DNA of 49,556 nt from Erwinia pyrifoliae DSM 12163 (GTDB taxonomy: Bacteria > Pseudomonadota > Gammaproteobacteria > Enterobacterales > Enterobacteriaceae). Where the stretch lies: the NCBI RefSeq assembly GCF_000026985.1, contig NC_017390.1, forward strand, positions 2,126,011 through 2,175,566, written 5' to 3'. The translations under genes were made by a program, and so were the position numbers. The notes under the pieces were generated by a model. The model was not told the origin of the DNA, did not search any database, and saw nothing but the letters and a program-made list of their open reading frames with translations. This document shows, piece after piece, positions 28,176 to 37,418 of this stretch (positions within the stretch are counted from its first letter, which is position 1; every line of letters starts with the position of its first letter).

Positions 28176-29300
28176 ATGAAGAACGCGCAAAAAAGTTGGG
28201 ACTTAGCACAAATCGTGTTTTCACTGCTGTTTATCAGCCTCACGATCGTCGCGTGTTTCTGGATAGTTCAGCCTTTTATCCTGGGGTTTGCCTGGGCCAG
28301 CATGGTAGTGATTGCCACCTGGCCACTGATGATTAACATTCAGCGCCTGCTGTGGGGGCGACGAGCGCTGGCGGTCATTACCATGACGCTGCTGCTGATT
28401 TTGGTTTTTATTATTCCGGTCGCTCTGCTGGTCAACAGTCTGATTGAAAACAGTGCGCCAATGATCGCGTGGCTCGGTTCCGGGCATCTGCAAATGCCCG
28501 ATTTACACTGGCTGAGGAGCACCCCGCTGGTGGGCAGAAAACTTTACTCGGCTTACCATAATCTGATCGCCGGCGGAGGGTCGGCGCTGCTCGCTCAGGT
28601 TCAGCCCTATATTGGCCGCACCACCGGCTTCTTCTTTGCTCAGGCCGGGCATTTTGGGCGTTTTATGATGCATCTGGGTTTGATGCTGCTGTTCAGCGTG
28701 CTGCTCTACTGGCGTGGCGAACAGGTGGGCCTGGGAATACGTCATTTCGCGTTCCGCCTGGCATCCCGCCGTGGTGATGCCGCAGTATTGCTGGCTGCAC
28801 AAGCCATCCGTGCTGTGGCTCTTGGGGTGGTGGTCACCGCGTTAGTTCAGGGAGTGCTCGGCGGCATCGGGCTGGCTGTTTCCGGCATCCCGTTTGCGAC
28901 GATCCTCACCGTGCTGATGATTCTGTCGTGTCTGGTGCAGCTGGGACCGCTGATCGTACTGGTTCCGGCGATAATCTGGCTTTACTGGAGCGGTGATACG
29001 ACCTGGGGTACGGTTCTGCTTATCTGGAGCTGCGTAGTGGGCACGCTGGATAACGTGCTGCGCCCAATGCTGATTCGCATGGGTGCAGACCTGCCGATGA
29101 TTCTTATCCTCTCCGGCGTTATCGGCGGGCTGGTCGCCTTTGGCATGATCGGGCTGTTTATCGGCCCGGTGGTGCTGGCAATATCCTACCGGCTTGTTTC
29201 CGTGTGGGTACATGAAACGCCTGCCCCTCATGAAAACCCGCTGGATGTGGTTGAGGAGTTGGCAGAGGTTGATGCCGATTCACACCAGCCCAAAGTCTAA
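28176..29300 (+). CDS. ydiK: AI-2E family membrane protein YdiK
   Basis: A 374-aa inner-membrane protein of the AI-2 exporter-like family (formerly UPF0118), with about seven to eight predicted helices in an N-terminal pair/trio and a C-terminal cluster, and the typical C-terminal end LRPMLIRMGADLPMILILSG, VFGMIG-type stretch AFGMIGLFIGPVVLA. Substrate unknown. Start ATG 28176. Followed by a hairpin and then the rprA gene, as in E. coli. Confidence 0.9.
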   Translation: MKNAQKSWDLAQIVFSLLFISLTIVACFWIVQPFILGFAWASMVVIATWPLMINIQRLLWGRRALAVITMTLLLILVFIIPVALLVNSLIENSAPMIAWLGSGHLQMPDLHWLRSTPLVGRKLYSAYHNLIAGGGSALLAQVQPYIGRTTGFFFAQAGHFGRFMMHLGLMLLFSVLLYWRGEQVGLGIRHFAFRLASRRGDAAVLLAAQAIRAVALGVVVTALVQGVLGGIGLAVSGIPFATILTVLMILSCLVQLGPLIVLVPAIIWLYWSGDTTWGTVLLIWSCVVGTLDNVLRPMLIRMGADLPMILILSGVIGGLVAFGMIGLFIGPVVLAISYRLVSVWVHETPAPHENPLDVVEELAEVDADSHQPKV

Positions 29301-29309
29301 TTTCCCCTC

Positions 29310-29334
29310 TTTCGGCCAGCACGACTGGCCGAAA
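29310..29334 (+). terminator. Hairpin after ydiK
   Basis: TTTCGGCCAG-CACGA-CTGGCCGAAA, a perfect 10-bp stem beginning ten bases after the ydiK stop. No T-run follows. 29335-29513 shows nothing else recognisable. Confidence 0.55.
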
Positions 29335-29513
29335 ACATTAGCAATCAGAATATTTCCTTAAGCAACATTGAGCGGCCTGGTTAACTGGCCTCATTCTCTT
29401 CGTCGCCTGTTGCGCCATCTCCTTTGTCTCAGGGATTAAATTGGCGATTTTTCACTCAGTTTTATTGCTAACTGGCGGTGATAGCGCGAGAAAACATTAT
29501 TGTTTATAACTAA

Positions 29514-29527
29514 TAAGATGATTCCTA
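29514..29527 (+). promoter_or_regulatory. RcsB (RcsAB-type) box of rprA
   Basis: TAAGATGATTCCTA keeps both half-sites of the consensus TaAGaatatTCctA. It directly abuts a weak -35 (ATGACT, 29528-29533), which is 17 bases from the -10 TACTAT (29551-29556). RcsB activates rprA in E. coli. Confidence 0.8.
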
Positions 29528-29561
29528 ATGACTCCAAAAACACCCTTTCATACTATGGCTA

Positions 29562-29670
29562 CAAGTTTTGAAATCTACCCACTGATTTTGAATTAACAGA
29601 CTTACCCCTGAGTTAACTAAAGAATTGCTGTGTGTAGTCTTTGCCCATCCACTGTGATGGGCTTTTTTTT
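29562..29670 (+). ncRNA. rprA: RprA small regulatory RNA
   Basis: The 3' part GAATTGCTGTGTGTAGTCTT followed by TGCCCATC...GATGGGC and eight T residues is nearly the same as E. coli RprA, and the CCCCTGAGT core (29606-29614 region) is kept. Position after ydiK is also the same. RprA is an Hfq-binding sRNA made on cell-envelope stress through Rcs; it raises translation of rpoS and affects csgD and others. The 5' hairpin (about 29565-29595) has diverged in sequence. The 5' end is predicted from the -10 at 29551; the 3' end from the terminator. Confidence 0.9.
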
Positions 29671-29675
29671 GCCAT

Positions 29676-29719
29676 AAAAAAAGGACAGCCGGTTAATCGG
29701 TTGCCCCTGTCTTTCAGAG
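29676..29719 (-). terminator. Terminator of ppsA
   Basis: Minus strand: AAAGACAG...CTGTCCTTT pair with a bulge, with a long T-run (29676-29682 as A on the plus strand). An extra GAGCCGCC/GGCGGCTC hairpin lies between (29717-29741). Separates ppsA from convergent rprA. Confidence 0.65.
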
Positions 29720-29755
29720 CCGCCTGCCCTACCGGCGGCTCCTTAACACATCGCC

Positions 29756-32131
29756 TTATTTCAGTTCAGCAAGGCCAAGCCAGGTTTGCACCACCGTATC
29801 TGGATTCAGCGACAGGCTATCAATGCCCTCTGCCATCAGCCATGCGGCGAAATCCTGATGATCCGATGGCCCCTGGCCACAGATACCCACATATTTGCCC
29901 TGCTTTTTCGCCGCGCGGATGGCCATTGACAGTAACGCCTTGACCGCATCATTGCGCTCGTCAAACAGTTCTGAAACCACGCCGGAGTCACGATCCAGCC
30001 CCAATGCCAGCTGTGTCATGTCATTGGAGCCAATAGAGAAGCCATCAAAGAATTGCAGGAACCGATCCGCCAGCAGCGCATTGGAGGGTATTTCACACAT
30101 CATCATAATCTTCAGCCCGTTCTCACCGCGCTTCAGCCCCTGCCGCTCCAGTTCTTCTACCACCGCCTGTGCCTGTGCCACAGTACGCACGAACGGCACC
30201 ATAATTTCGACGTTGGTCAACCCCATTTCATTGCGCACGCGTTTCACCGCCGCACATTCGAGGGCAAAACAGTCACGGAAGCTGTCAGCGATATAACGCC
30301 CGGCGCCACGGAAGCCCAGCATCGGGTTTTCCTCTTCCGGTTCGTAACGTTCTCCGCCCACAAGGTTGGCATATTCGTTTGTTTTGAAGTCTGACAAACG
30401 CACAATAACCCGCTTCGGTGCAAAGGCAGCGCCAAGAGTAGCGATCCCTTCGGTCAGGCGACCAATATAGAATTCCAGCGGATCGTCAAAGCCTTTCATC
30501 ATGTCACGGATCTGCTGCTGCAACTCCGGGGTCTGCCGATCAAATTCCAGCAGCGCTTTCGGGTGAACGCCGATCATGCGATTGATGATAAATTCCAGAC
30601 GAGCAAGCCCGACACCCTCATTTGGCAGACAGGCAAAATCAAAAGCGCGATCCGGGTTGCCGACGTTCATCATAATTTTCAGCGGCAATGTCGGCATTTC
30701 ATCAACCTGAGAGCTTTTGACCTCGAAGTCGAGAAGATCATGATACACGTAGCCCGTATCTCCCTCCGCACAGGAAACGGTGACTTTATGGCCATCGCGC
30801 AATATTTCCGTCGCATTGCCGCAGCCAACCACGGCAGGGATGCCCAGCTCACGGGCGATAATGGCAGCATGGCAGGTGCGTCCACCACGATTGGTGACAA
30901 TCGCCGCAGCCTTCTTCATGATCGGTTCCCAGTCCGGGTCAGTCATATCCGTCACCAGCACGTCACCTTTTTCGATGCGGTTCATTTCGCTGATATCGTG
31001 AATGACCTTCACCTCGCCGGCACCGATGCGATGGCCGATAGCACGTCCTTCCACCGCCACTTTGCCCTTAGCCTGCAGCGTATAGCGCTCCATCACCTGG
31101 CCGTTGGAGCGCACCGTTTCCGGACGTGCCTGAACAATAAACAGCTTGCCGGTATGGCCATCTTTTGCCCATTCAATATCCATCGGGCGCTGATAATGCT
31201 TTTCAATCTGCACCGCCTGCAAAGCCAGCGCTTCGACTTCTTTATCACTCAGGCAGAAGCGGTCGCGATCGGCTTGCGGGACATCTTCAATTCTCACCTG
31301 CTCGCCGTGCTGCTGCGAATCAGCGTAGACCATACGGATCTTCTTCGACCCCATCGTGCGGCGTACGATGGCTGGTCGCCCGGCTGCCAGCGTCGGTTTA
31401 TGCACGTAGAATTCATCCGGGTTTACCGCTCCCTGAACCACCATTTCGCCAAGACCGTGTGCGGCGGTGATAAACACTACCCGATCAAAGCCCGATTCGG
31501 TATCGATAGTAAACATCACGCCGGAAGAAGCGAGATCTGAACGCACCATGCGCTGTATGCCTGCCGACAGCGCCACGCCACGGTGATCGTAGCCCTGATG
31601 CACCCGGTAAGAGATAGCCCGATCGTTAAACAGGGAAGCAAAAACGTGTTTAACCGCTTCCAGCACCGCATCGTAGCCCTGCACATTAAGGAAGGTTTCC
31701 TGCTGACCGGCGAATGAGGCGTCCGGCATATCCTCTGCCGTGGCGGAAGAACGCACGGCAAACGAGGCCCCGCTATCATCAGCAGACAGCTGGTTATAGG
31801 CCGTGTGGATTGCCTGTTCCAGTTCGGGCTGGAACGGCGTTTCAATCACCCATTGCCGTATTTGCTTACCCGCTTTTGCCAGCTCATCAACATCATCAAT
31901 ATTGGTTTTATCCAGCAGCTCATAGATACGCTGATTGACGCCGCTTTGATCGAGAAACAGGTTGAACGCTGCTGATGTTGTCGCAAAACCATTGGGTACC
32001 GAGACGCCCAACGATGACAAGTTAGTGATCATTTCACCCAGGGAGGCATTTTTTCCCCCCACCCGATCGACATCGTGCATACCTAGCTGGTTATACCAGA
32101 GCACGAGCGGCACTTCGCCTTTATTGGACAT
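29756..32131 (-). CDS. ppsA: Phosphoenolpyruvate synthase
   Basis: A 791-aa enzyme that turns pyruvate, ATP and water into PEP, AMP and phosphate for gluconeogenesis. Order: N-terminal ATP-grasp domain ([30 protein letters not shown]), central phosphohistidine domain with the catalytic His in [15 protein letters not shown], and PEP/pyruvate-binding barrel ending [10 protein letters not shown]. Divergent from ppsR, whose product modifies the Thr next to the catalytic His (the Thr of GGRTCH is present). Confidence 0.97.
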   Translation of the reverse strand: MSNKGEVPLVLWYNQLGMHDVDRVGGKNASLGEMITNLSSLGVSVPNGFATTSAAFNLFLDQSGVNQRIYELLDKTNIDDVDELAKAGKQIRQWVIETPFQPELEQAIHTAYNQLSADDSGASFAVRSSATAEDMPDASFAGQQETFLNVQGYDAVLEAVKHVFASLFNDRAISYRVHQGYDHRGVALSAGIQRMVRSDLASSGVMFTIDTESGFDRVVFITAAHGLGEMVVQGAVNPDEFYVHKPTLAAGRPAIVRRTMGSKKIRMVYADSQQHGEQVRIEDVPQADRDRFCLSDKEVEALALQAVQIEKHYQRPMDIEWAKDGHTGKLFIVQARPETVRSNGQVMERYTLQAKGKVAVEGRAIGHRIGAGEVKVIHDISEMNRIEKGDVLVTDMTDPDWEPIMKKAAAIVTNRGGRTCHAAIIARELGIPAVVGCGNATEILRDGHKVTVSCAEGDTGYVYHDLLDFEVKSSQVDEMPTLPLKIMMNVGNPDRAFDFACLPNEGVGLARLEFIINRMIGVHPKALLEFDRQTPELQQQIRDMMKGFDDPLEFYIGRLTEGIATLGAAFAPKRVIVRLSDFKTNEYANLVGGERYEPEEENPMLGFRGAGRYIADSFRDCFALECAAVKRVRNEMGLTNVEIMVPFVRTVAQAQAVVEELERQGLKRGENGLKIMMMCEIPSNALLADRFLQFFDGFSIGSNDMTQLALGLDRDSGVVSELFDERNDAVKALLSMAIRAAKKQGKYVGICGQGPSDHQDFAAWLMAEGIDSLSLNPDTVVQTWLGLAELK

Positions 32132-32219
32132 TGATGCAATCCTTGTAAGAAGTAATGAGGAATATAAGGGTACAGTGTGACTTTATGAGACTGGCACAGA
32201 TGAAAGGGGGAGATAAAGC

Positions 32220-32233
32220 GTTGAATCGTTCTG
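32220..32233 (+). promoter_or_regulatory. Candidate Cra box upstream of ppsA
   Basis: GTTGAATCGTTCTG matches 12 of 14 positions of the Cra consensus RSTGAAWCSNTHHW. It is about 90 bases upstream of the ppsA start, where Cra acts as an activator in E. coli. The rest of the 471-base ppsA/ppsR gap (32132-32602) is AT-rich and holds no gene that I can see. Confidence 0.6.
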
Positions 32234-32602
32234 GCTGGAAAAAATAATAACTTTAAGAATTGTCCGTTTAAATAGCCGCATTTCAGACGAACTGGATTTT
32301 AAATAAAACCTTTACAAACATATCATTGCAGAAATTTACCGTTGAATGACAGGGTAATTCTTCACTTAACGAAGATAATTCCTTATCAGCATGATTTTTT
32401 AAAAAACGGCGATGAAAAGGCATAGTAAACAAAAATTTTACGGCATATTCCTTTAACCCGCTTATATTTCCGCATTTATTTAAAATGAAAATTTCATATC
32501 CTGTTATAATGATTTTTTTATTTTTTCTTCCTGCCCTGCACCGATTTGCCTCAGGTGGTGAATTTCACTTAGTCTGAACCAATAAACCTACCCGGAGATA
32601 AG

Positions 32603-33436
32603 ATGGACGTGAGCGCCGAACGCAGTGTTTTTTATATTTCTGATGGCACGGCCATTACGGCTGAAGTGCTGGGCCATGCAGTCATGTCGCAATTTCCTGT
32701 CGCTATGCAGAGCGTGACTCTGCCGTTTGTTGAAACGGTACAGCGCGCGCAGGCGGTTAAAGCCCAGATCGACGCACTTTACCAGCAAAGTGGCTTACGT
32801 CCGCTGGTGTTTATCTCCATCGTGACGCCGGTCATACGCGATATCATCTTGCAAAGTGACGGCTTCTGTCAGGATATCGTTCAGTCTCTGGTAGGCCCGC
32901 TACAGCAGGAGCTGGGATTGCACCCGGCACCGGTTGCTAATCGTACGCACGGACTTACCGCAGGCAATCTTGGCAAGTACGACGCACGTATTGCCGCCAT
33001 TGATTATACCCTCGCTCACGATGACGGCATCTCTTTGCGTGGCCTGGAAGATGCCCAGGTGATCCTGTTGGGGGTATCACGCTGCGGTAAAACGCCTACC
33101 AGTCTCTATCTGGCGATGCAGTTCGGTATACGGGCGGCTAATTACCCATTCATCGCCGATGATATGGATAACCTTAAACTGCCAGCGGCCTTGAAACCTT
33201 TCCAGCATAAGCTTTTCGGCCTGACCATCGATCCGGAGCGCCTGGCTACCATTCGTCAGGAGCGAGCGGAAAATACCCGCTATGCTTCGCTACGTCAGTG
33301 CCGTCTCGAAGTCGGCGAAGTAGAAGCGCTGTTTCGCACCCATCAGATTCGCTATCTGAACAGTACCAACTATTCGGTGGAAGAAATTGCCACCAAAATT
33401 CTCGATATCATGAACCTGTCGCGCCGCATGTACTGA
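32603..33436 (+). CDS. ppsR: PEP synthase regulatory protein (kinase/pyrophosphorylase)
   Basis: A 277-aa DUF299 protein. It inactivates PpsA by ADP-dependent phosphorylation of a Thr beside the catalytic His and reactivates it by phosphate-dependent removal. The P-loop-like motif [16 protein letters not shown] (about 153-168) and [17 protein letters not shown] at the N-terminus are family signatures. Same length as E. coli PpsR. RBS CCGGAG. In E. coli aroH follows; here only its remnant does. Confidence 0.96.
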   Translation: MDVSAERSVFYISDGTAITAEVLGHAVMSQFPVAMQSVTLPFVETVQRAQAVKAQIDALYQQSGLRPLVFISIVTPVIRDIILQSDGFCQDIVQSLVGPLQQELGLHPAPVANRTHGLTAGNLGKYDARIAAIDYTLAHDDGISLRGLEDAQVILLGVSRCGKTPTSLYLAMQFGIRAANYPFIADDMDNLKLPAALKPFQHKLFGLTIDPERLATIRQERAENTRYASLRQCRLEVGEVEALFRTHQIRYLNSTNYSVEEIATKILDIMNLSRRMY

Positions 33437-33529
33437 ACGCCGGATAACACAGGACACCCCCCGTGCAGAAATTAACGTGACTTCCACTTGTCGACGGTTG
33501 TAATTATCACGCCTGGCTTGAGGTGAACG

Positions 33530-33649
33530 CCACTATTTCACGGCATGCCGCTGATTGACGGTCAATCAATCACCGGTCCCTGCCTGGGTGGGCAAGACAG
33601 CGCCAAAGCGTTACCGCCGCTGGCCTGTGCCGTTGATAGCCGCTTTTAA
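33530..33649 (+). pseudogene. aroH: Remnant of aroH (Trp-sensitive DAHP synthase), C-terminal end
   Basis: Codons from 33545 read MPLIDGQSITGPCLGG then QDSAKALPPLACAVDSRF and a stop at 33647-33649. E. coli AroH ends QPLTYGQSITDPCLGWEDTE...LASAVDTRF, so spacing and the VD(S/T)RF end agree. Only four more codons upstream are in frame before a stop; the rest of the 350-aa gene is gone. It lies after ppsR, exactly where aroH lies in E. coli. The other DAHP synthases must be elsewhere. Confidence 0.75.
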
Positions 33650-33720
33650 TGGGTAAGGCTGACCTGCCCGGTCAGCCCGCCTGCTTCTCTTCCATCCCTG
33701 TTTTACCCCACTATTTTTAC

Positions 33721-33756
33721 TTGCACGCCGCTCGGTTTTGTTGATAATGATTATCA
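33721..33756 (+). promoter_or_regulatory. Fur-controlled promoter of hmuSTUV
   Basis: TTGCAC (33721-33726), 16 bases, GATAAT (33743-33748). The -10 is embedded in a perfect Fur palindrome TGATAATGATTATCA (33742-33756), so Fe-Fur would block RNA polymerase. The same palindrome precedes the 24318 gene. Confidence 0.85.
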
Positions 33757-33801
33757 TTCCATAAATGGACAGCCCGCTACCCTTTTGTAAGGACTACGAA
33801 A

Positions 33802-34833
33802 ATGACAACACGCTATCAGCGCTTTTTGGAACTTAAAGCACAATACCCGAAGAAATACGCCCGTGAACTGGCCGTATTAATGGGGATTAGCGAGGCAGAG
33901 CTGGTCGCGGCTCGCGTCGGACACCAGGCACAGCCACTGCGTCCGGAGATGCGTGAACTGTTACACGCTCTGGAAACCGTGGGGGAAACCAAATGCGTTA
34001 CCCGTAATGAATATGCCGTGCATGAGCATCTGGGCGTTTTCAGCCATGTTCATATCAGCGATCATGCGGGGATGGTGCTCAACCCGCGCGCTCTTGACCT
34101 GCGCGTGTTCGTCAACCAGTGGGCCAGCGTCTGGCATGTGCAGGATACCTCCGGGCATGGCGCGCACCAGAGCATTCAGTTTTTTGACCTGCATGGCGAT
34201 GCGGTGCTGAAAGTCTACGCCACCGATAACACCCACGCTGAAGCCTGGCAACAGCTGATGGCCAAATTCCGCCACCATGCCGGGGCTGCGTTCAGCGTCA
34301 CTCCCGCCGTTGCGGCCCGTTTTGCAGCGGAATGGGATGTGGATCAGGCAGAAAAGGAGTGGCGTGCGATGACAGACGTACATCAATTCTTCCGCCTGCT
34401 AAAAAAATATGACGTCTCCCGTCAGCAGATGTTCCATGCGGTCAGTGATGATTTGGCACAGCGGGTTGGCAATCAGTCGCTCTCTTTTCTGCTGGAGACC
34501 GTACAGCAGCAGGGTAACGAGATTATGATCTTTGTCGGCAATCGTGCCTGCACGCAGATCTTCACCGGCAAAATTGAAAAGCTGATGCCGGTGGACAACT
34601 GGCTAAACGTCTTCAATCCGGCCTTTACTCTGCATGTGCAGGCGCAACATATCGCCGAAAGCTGGATCACCCGTAAACCCACCGCAGACGGTATCGTCAC
34701 CAGCCTCGAACTGTTTGCCGCCGACGGCACGCAGATCGCCCAGCTTTATGGACAGCGCAGTGAGGGCCAGCCGGAGCAATCCACATGGCGTCAACAGCTC
34801 GCCTGCCTGGCTGCCGATGGTATGGCCGTATGA
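33802..34833 (+). CDS. hmuS: Heme-degrading/heme-trafficking factor HmuS
   Basis: A 343-aa cytosolic protein of the HemS/ChuS/ShuS family that binds incoming heme and releases iron or hands it on. Two structural repeats (about 1-170 and 180-343). Recognisable pieces are LKAQYPKKYARELAVLMGIS, NEYAVHEHLGVFSHVHISDH, NPRALDLRVFVNQWASVWHV and the second-repeat copy FNPAFTLHVQAQHIAESW. RBS AAGGACT. First gene of a four-gene operon; the start of hmuT overlaps its stop. Confidence 0.93.
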   Translation: MTTRYQRFLELKAQYPKKYARELAVLMGISEAELVAARVGHQAQPLRPEMRELLHALETVGETKCVTRNEYAVHEHLGVFSHVHISDHAGMVLNPRALDLRVFVNQWASVWHVQDTSGHGAHQSIQFFDLHGDAVLKVYATDNTHAEAWQQLMAKFRHHAGAAFSVTPAVAARFAAEWDVDQAEKEWRAMTDVHQFFRLLKKYDVSRQQMFHAVSDDLAQRVGNQSLSFLLETVQQQGNEIMIFVGNRACTQIFTGKIEKLMPVDNWLNVFNPAFTLHVQAQHIAESWITRKPTADGIVTSLELFAADGTQIAQLYGQRSEGQPEQSTWRQQLACLAADGMAV

Positions 34834-35651
34834 AAGCCAGCTTACTCACCTTGCTGACCTTATTACTGACCTTCTCCGTGACCGCGACAGAACGCATCAT
34901 CAGCATAGGTGGAGACGTTACCCAGATTATTTACGCCCTCGATGCGCAACAGGATCTGGTTGCTCGTGACAGCACCAGCCTGCATCCCACCGTGGTGCAG
35001 AAACTGCCTGACGTTGGCTATATGCGCCAGCTGAATGCGGAGGGCATTCTCGCACTGAAACCCACTCTGGTTATCGCCAGCGAACTGGCGAAGCCGGCAC
35101 TGGCCTTACGGCAGCTTGAACAGAATGGCGTGCAAGTGGTGACGATCACCGGGCAACCCAGCATCGCTGCAATCAAAGAAAAGATCGGTACCATTGCCAC
35201 CGTTCTGCATCGAGAAGCCGCGGGTCAGCGACTACAGGGAAAAATCACCAGCCAGCTGAACCGCTTAACGACTGAACCCCTGCCGGTAAAAGTGCTGTTT
35301 ATTGTCACGCATCAGGGAATGACCCCGTTGGGTGCAGGCAGCGGCACTGCTGCCGATACAGCGATCCGCGCTGCCGGATTGCAGAATGCCATGGCGGCTA
35401 TTCAGCGCTATCAGCCCTTATCCCAGGAAGGGCTGATAGCCAGCGCGCCGCAGTTGATTGTCGCCACCACTGACGGAATACGCACATTGGGCGGAGCTGA
35501 AAATCTGTGGAAGCTGCCCGGTATCGCATTGACGCCAGCCGGGCAGGCACAGCAGCTGTTGATTGTCGATGATATGGCGCTGATGGGTTTTGGTATTGAT
35601 ACCCCGGCGGCGATCGGTCAATTACGTCAGGCTGCGGAAGCTCTGCCATGA
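34830..35651 (+). CDS. hmuT: Periplasmic heme-binding protein HmuT
   Basis: A 273-aa substrate-binding protein (TroA-like fold) with signal peptide MKASLLTLLTLLLTFSVTAT. It carries heme across the periplasm to HmuUV. The expected axial heme ligand Tyr64 is present in DVGYMRQLNAEGILALKP. ATG 34830 overlaps the hmuS stop as ATGA, and this start gives a proper signal peptide; an upstream in-frame ATG at 34785 does not. The hmuU start overlaps its stop in the same way. Confidence 0.93.
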   Translation: MKASLLTLLTLLLTFSVTATERIISIGGDVTQIIYALDAQQDLVARDSTSLHPTVVQKLPDVGYMRQLNAEGILALKPTLVIASELAKPALALRQLEQNGVQVVTITGQPSIAAIKEKIGTIATVLHREAAGQRLQGKITSQLNRLTTEPLPVKVLFIVTHQGMTPLGAGSGTAADTAIRAAGLQNAMAAIQRYQPLSQEGLIASAPQLIVATTDGIRTLGGAENLWKLPGIALTPAGQAQQLLIVDDMALMGFGIDTPAAIGQLRQAAEALP

Positions 35652-36646
35652 ATTCAGCGCGTTCCCCGATCTGGCTGTGTGTGCTGTTTCTCCTGCTGCT
35701 TATTTTGGCGCTTGGCGCCGCAAACTCGGGTGCGATGAAACTGTCGCTGCCAATGTTATGGCAGGCGGGCAGCGACAGCAGCCTGTGGCAAATCTGGTTT
35801 AGCATCCGTCTGCCGCGCGTGCTGTTGGCGATGCTGGTCGGCGGTGCGCTGGCATTATCCGGCTGTGTGATGCAGGGCTTGTTCCGTAATCCGCTGGCCG
35901 ACCCCGGTCTGTTGGGCATCAGTAGCGGGGCCGCACTGGCGGTAGCCATCTCGATTGTGATCCCCCTGTCTTTGCCCGGCGCACTGATGCTCTATCTGCC
36001 GCTGCTGGCCGCATTCATTGGCAGCCTGACCATGACGCTGATCATCTTTATGCTAAGCCGCAAAGGAGCCAGCGCGCTGAGCCGTTTGCTGCTGGTGGGC
36101 ATTGCGATAAACGCCCTGTGCGGTGCAGCAGTCGGCGTGCTGTCATGGCTGAGCAATGATCAGCAGCTGCGCCAGCTTTCACTTTGGGGCATGGGCAGCC
36201 TCAGTCAGGCACAGTGGCCGACGGTGTTGACCTGTGCCTCCGTTGTACTGCCGTGTATGTTTCTGGTACAACGCCTGGCACAACGTCTTAACCTGCTGCA
36301 ACTTGGGGATGAAGATGCTCATTACCTCGGGGTCGACGTTGCGCGCACTCAACGTTATCTGCTGGTGCTGAGCGCTTTGCTGGTGGCGTCTGCCGTTGCG
36401 GTCAGCGGGGTGATTGGTTTTATTGGCCTGGTGGTGCCGCATCTGATGCGCTTTTGTCTCGGCGGCGATCACCGCTGGCTGCTGCCCTCTTCACTGCTTA
36501 GTGGCGCAATCCTGCTGCTGCTGGCCGATACCCTCGCCCGCACACTGGTGGCTCCTGCAGAGATGCCGGTAGGTTTGTTGACCAGTCTGATTGGTGGCCC
36601 CTGTTTCCTGTGGCTGATTTTGCGTCAGGGGGGTTCACATGGCTGA
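35648..36646 (+). CDS. hmuU: Heme ABC transporter permease HmuU
   Basis: A 332-aa FecCD/BtuC-type permease with about ten predicted helices. Family marks: RLPRVLLAMLVGGALALSG, QGLFRNPLADPGLLGISSGA and the C-terminal GFIGLVVPHLMRFCLGGDHR, which touches the ATPase. Overlaps hmuT by four bases (ATGA) and hmuV by eight bases, so the subunits are translated together. A vitamin B12 role (BtuC) is unlikely given HmuS and HmuT beside it. Confidence 0.93.
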   Translation: MNSARSPIWLCVLFLLLLILALGAANSGAMKLSLPMLWQAGSDSSLWQIWFSIRLPRVLLAMLVGGALALSGCVMQGLFRNPLADPGLLGISSGAALAVAISIVIPLSLPGALMLYLPLLAAFIGSLTMTLIIFMLSRKGASALSRLLLVGIAINALCGAAVGVLSWLSNDQQLRQLSLWGMGSLSQAQWPTVLTCASVVLPCMFLVQRLAQRLNLLQLGDEDAHYLGVDVARTQRYLLVLSALLVASAVAVSGVIGFIGLVVPHLMRFCLGGDHRWLLPSSLLSGAILLLLADTLARTLVAPAEMPVGLLTSLIGGPCFLWLILRQGGSHG

Positions 36647-37418
36647 TGTGCTCACCGCGTGTCAATTAGGCTACCGCCGGGGACATCGCCGGTTGACGGA
36701 TGACGTCTCGCTGAGCCTGCACCCGGGCGAACTGGTGTCGCTGATCGGGCCTAACGGTGCCGGCAAGTCGACGCTGCTTCGCCTGTTAAGCGGGTTTCTC
36801 ACGCCTCAACGCGGTCACTGTCTGTTGAATAATCAACCGCTGGCACAATGGTCTCCCGGCCAGCTGGCCCAGCTGCGGGCGGTGATGCGCCAGCAAAGCA
36901 GCATGGCTTTCTCACTTAGTGTGGCCGACGTGGTGGCGATGGGGCGCGCGCCTTGGCCACAACAAGCGGTCAAACCGGTGGTGGAACAGGTGATGGCTCT
37001 GACGGGTTGTGATGAATTGGCCAACCGTGACTATTTACAGCTTTCCGGTGGGGAACAGCAGCGGGTTCAGCTGGCTCGTGCGCTGGCCCAGCTGTGGCGA
37101 CAGGATGGGCCATGCGGCTGGCTGTTCCTCGATGAGCCAACTTCAGCACTGGATCTCTATCACCAGCAGCATTTATTGCGCCTGCTCTCTCAGTTAACGC
37201 AGCAATACCCCGTCAGCGTCTGCTGTGTGCTGCACGATCTGAATCTCGCCGCCCTGTGGTCCGATCGCGTCATGTTGTTGGCGGACGGGCGGCTGGTGGC
37301 GCAGGGTAAGCCGTACCAGGTGATAAACGAAGCCATGATAACCCGCTGGTATCAGGCCGAGGTGCTGGTGCACCCGCATCTTAGCGAAAGGGTGCCTCAG
37401 GTGGCGCTGCTGCGTTAG
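36639..37418 (+). CDS. hmuV: Heme ABC transporter ATPase HmuV
   Basis: A 259-aa ATPase that powers HmuU. Walker [10 protein letters not shown] (37-45), signature [17 protein letters not shown], Walker [13 protein letters not shown] and switch His in VLHDLNLAA. Last gene of the operon. Its stop codon overlaps the stop of the convergent selO, with no room for a terminator between them. Confidence 0.94.
   Translation: MADVLTACQLGYRRGHRRLTDDVSLSLHPGELVSLIGPNGAGKSTLLRLLSGFLTPQRGHCLLNNQPLAQWSPGQLAQLRAVMRQQSSMAFSLSVADVVAMGRAPWPQQAVKPVVEQVMALTGCDELANRDYLQLSGGEQQRVQLARALAQLWRQDGPCGWLFLDEPTSALDLYHQQHLLRLLSQLTQQYPVSVCCVLHDLNLAALWSDRVMLLADGRLVAQGKPYQVINEAMITRWYQAEVLVHPHLSERVPQVALLR

Noticed and set aside
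30563..31540. 325-codon plus-strand frame opposite ppsA
   Set aside because: Antisense shadow of a well-matched gene; no ribosome site and no family resemblance.
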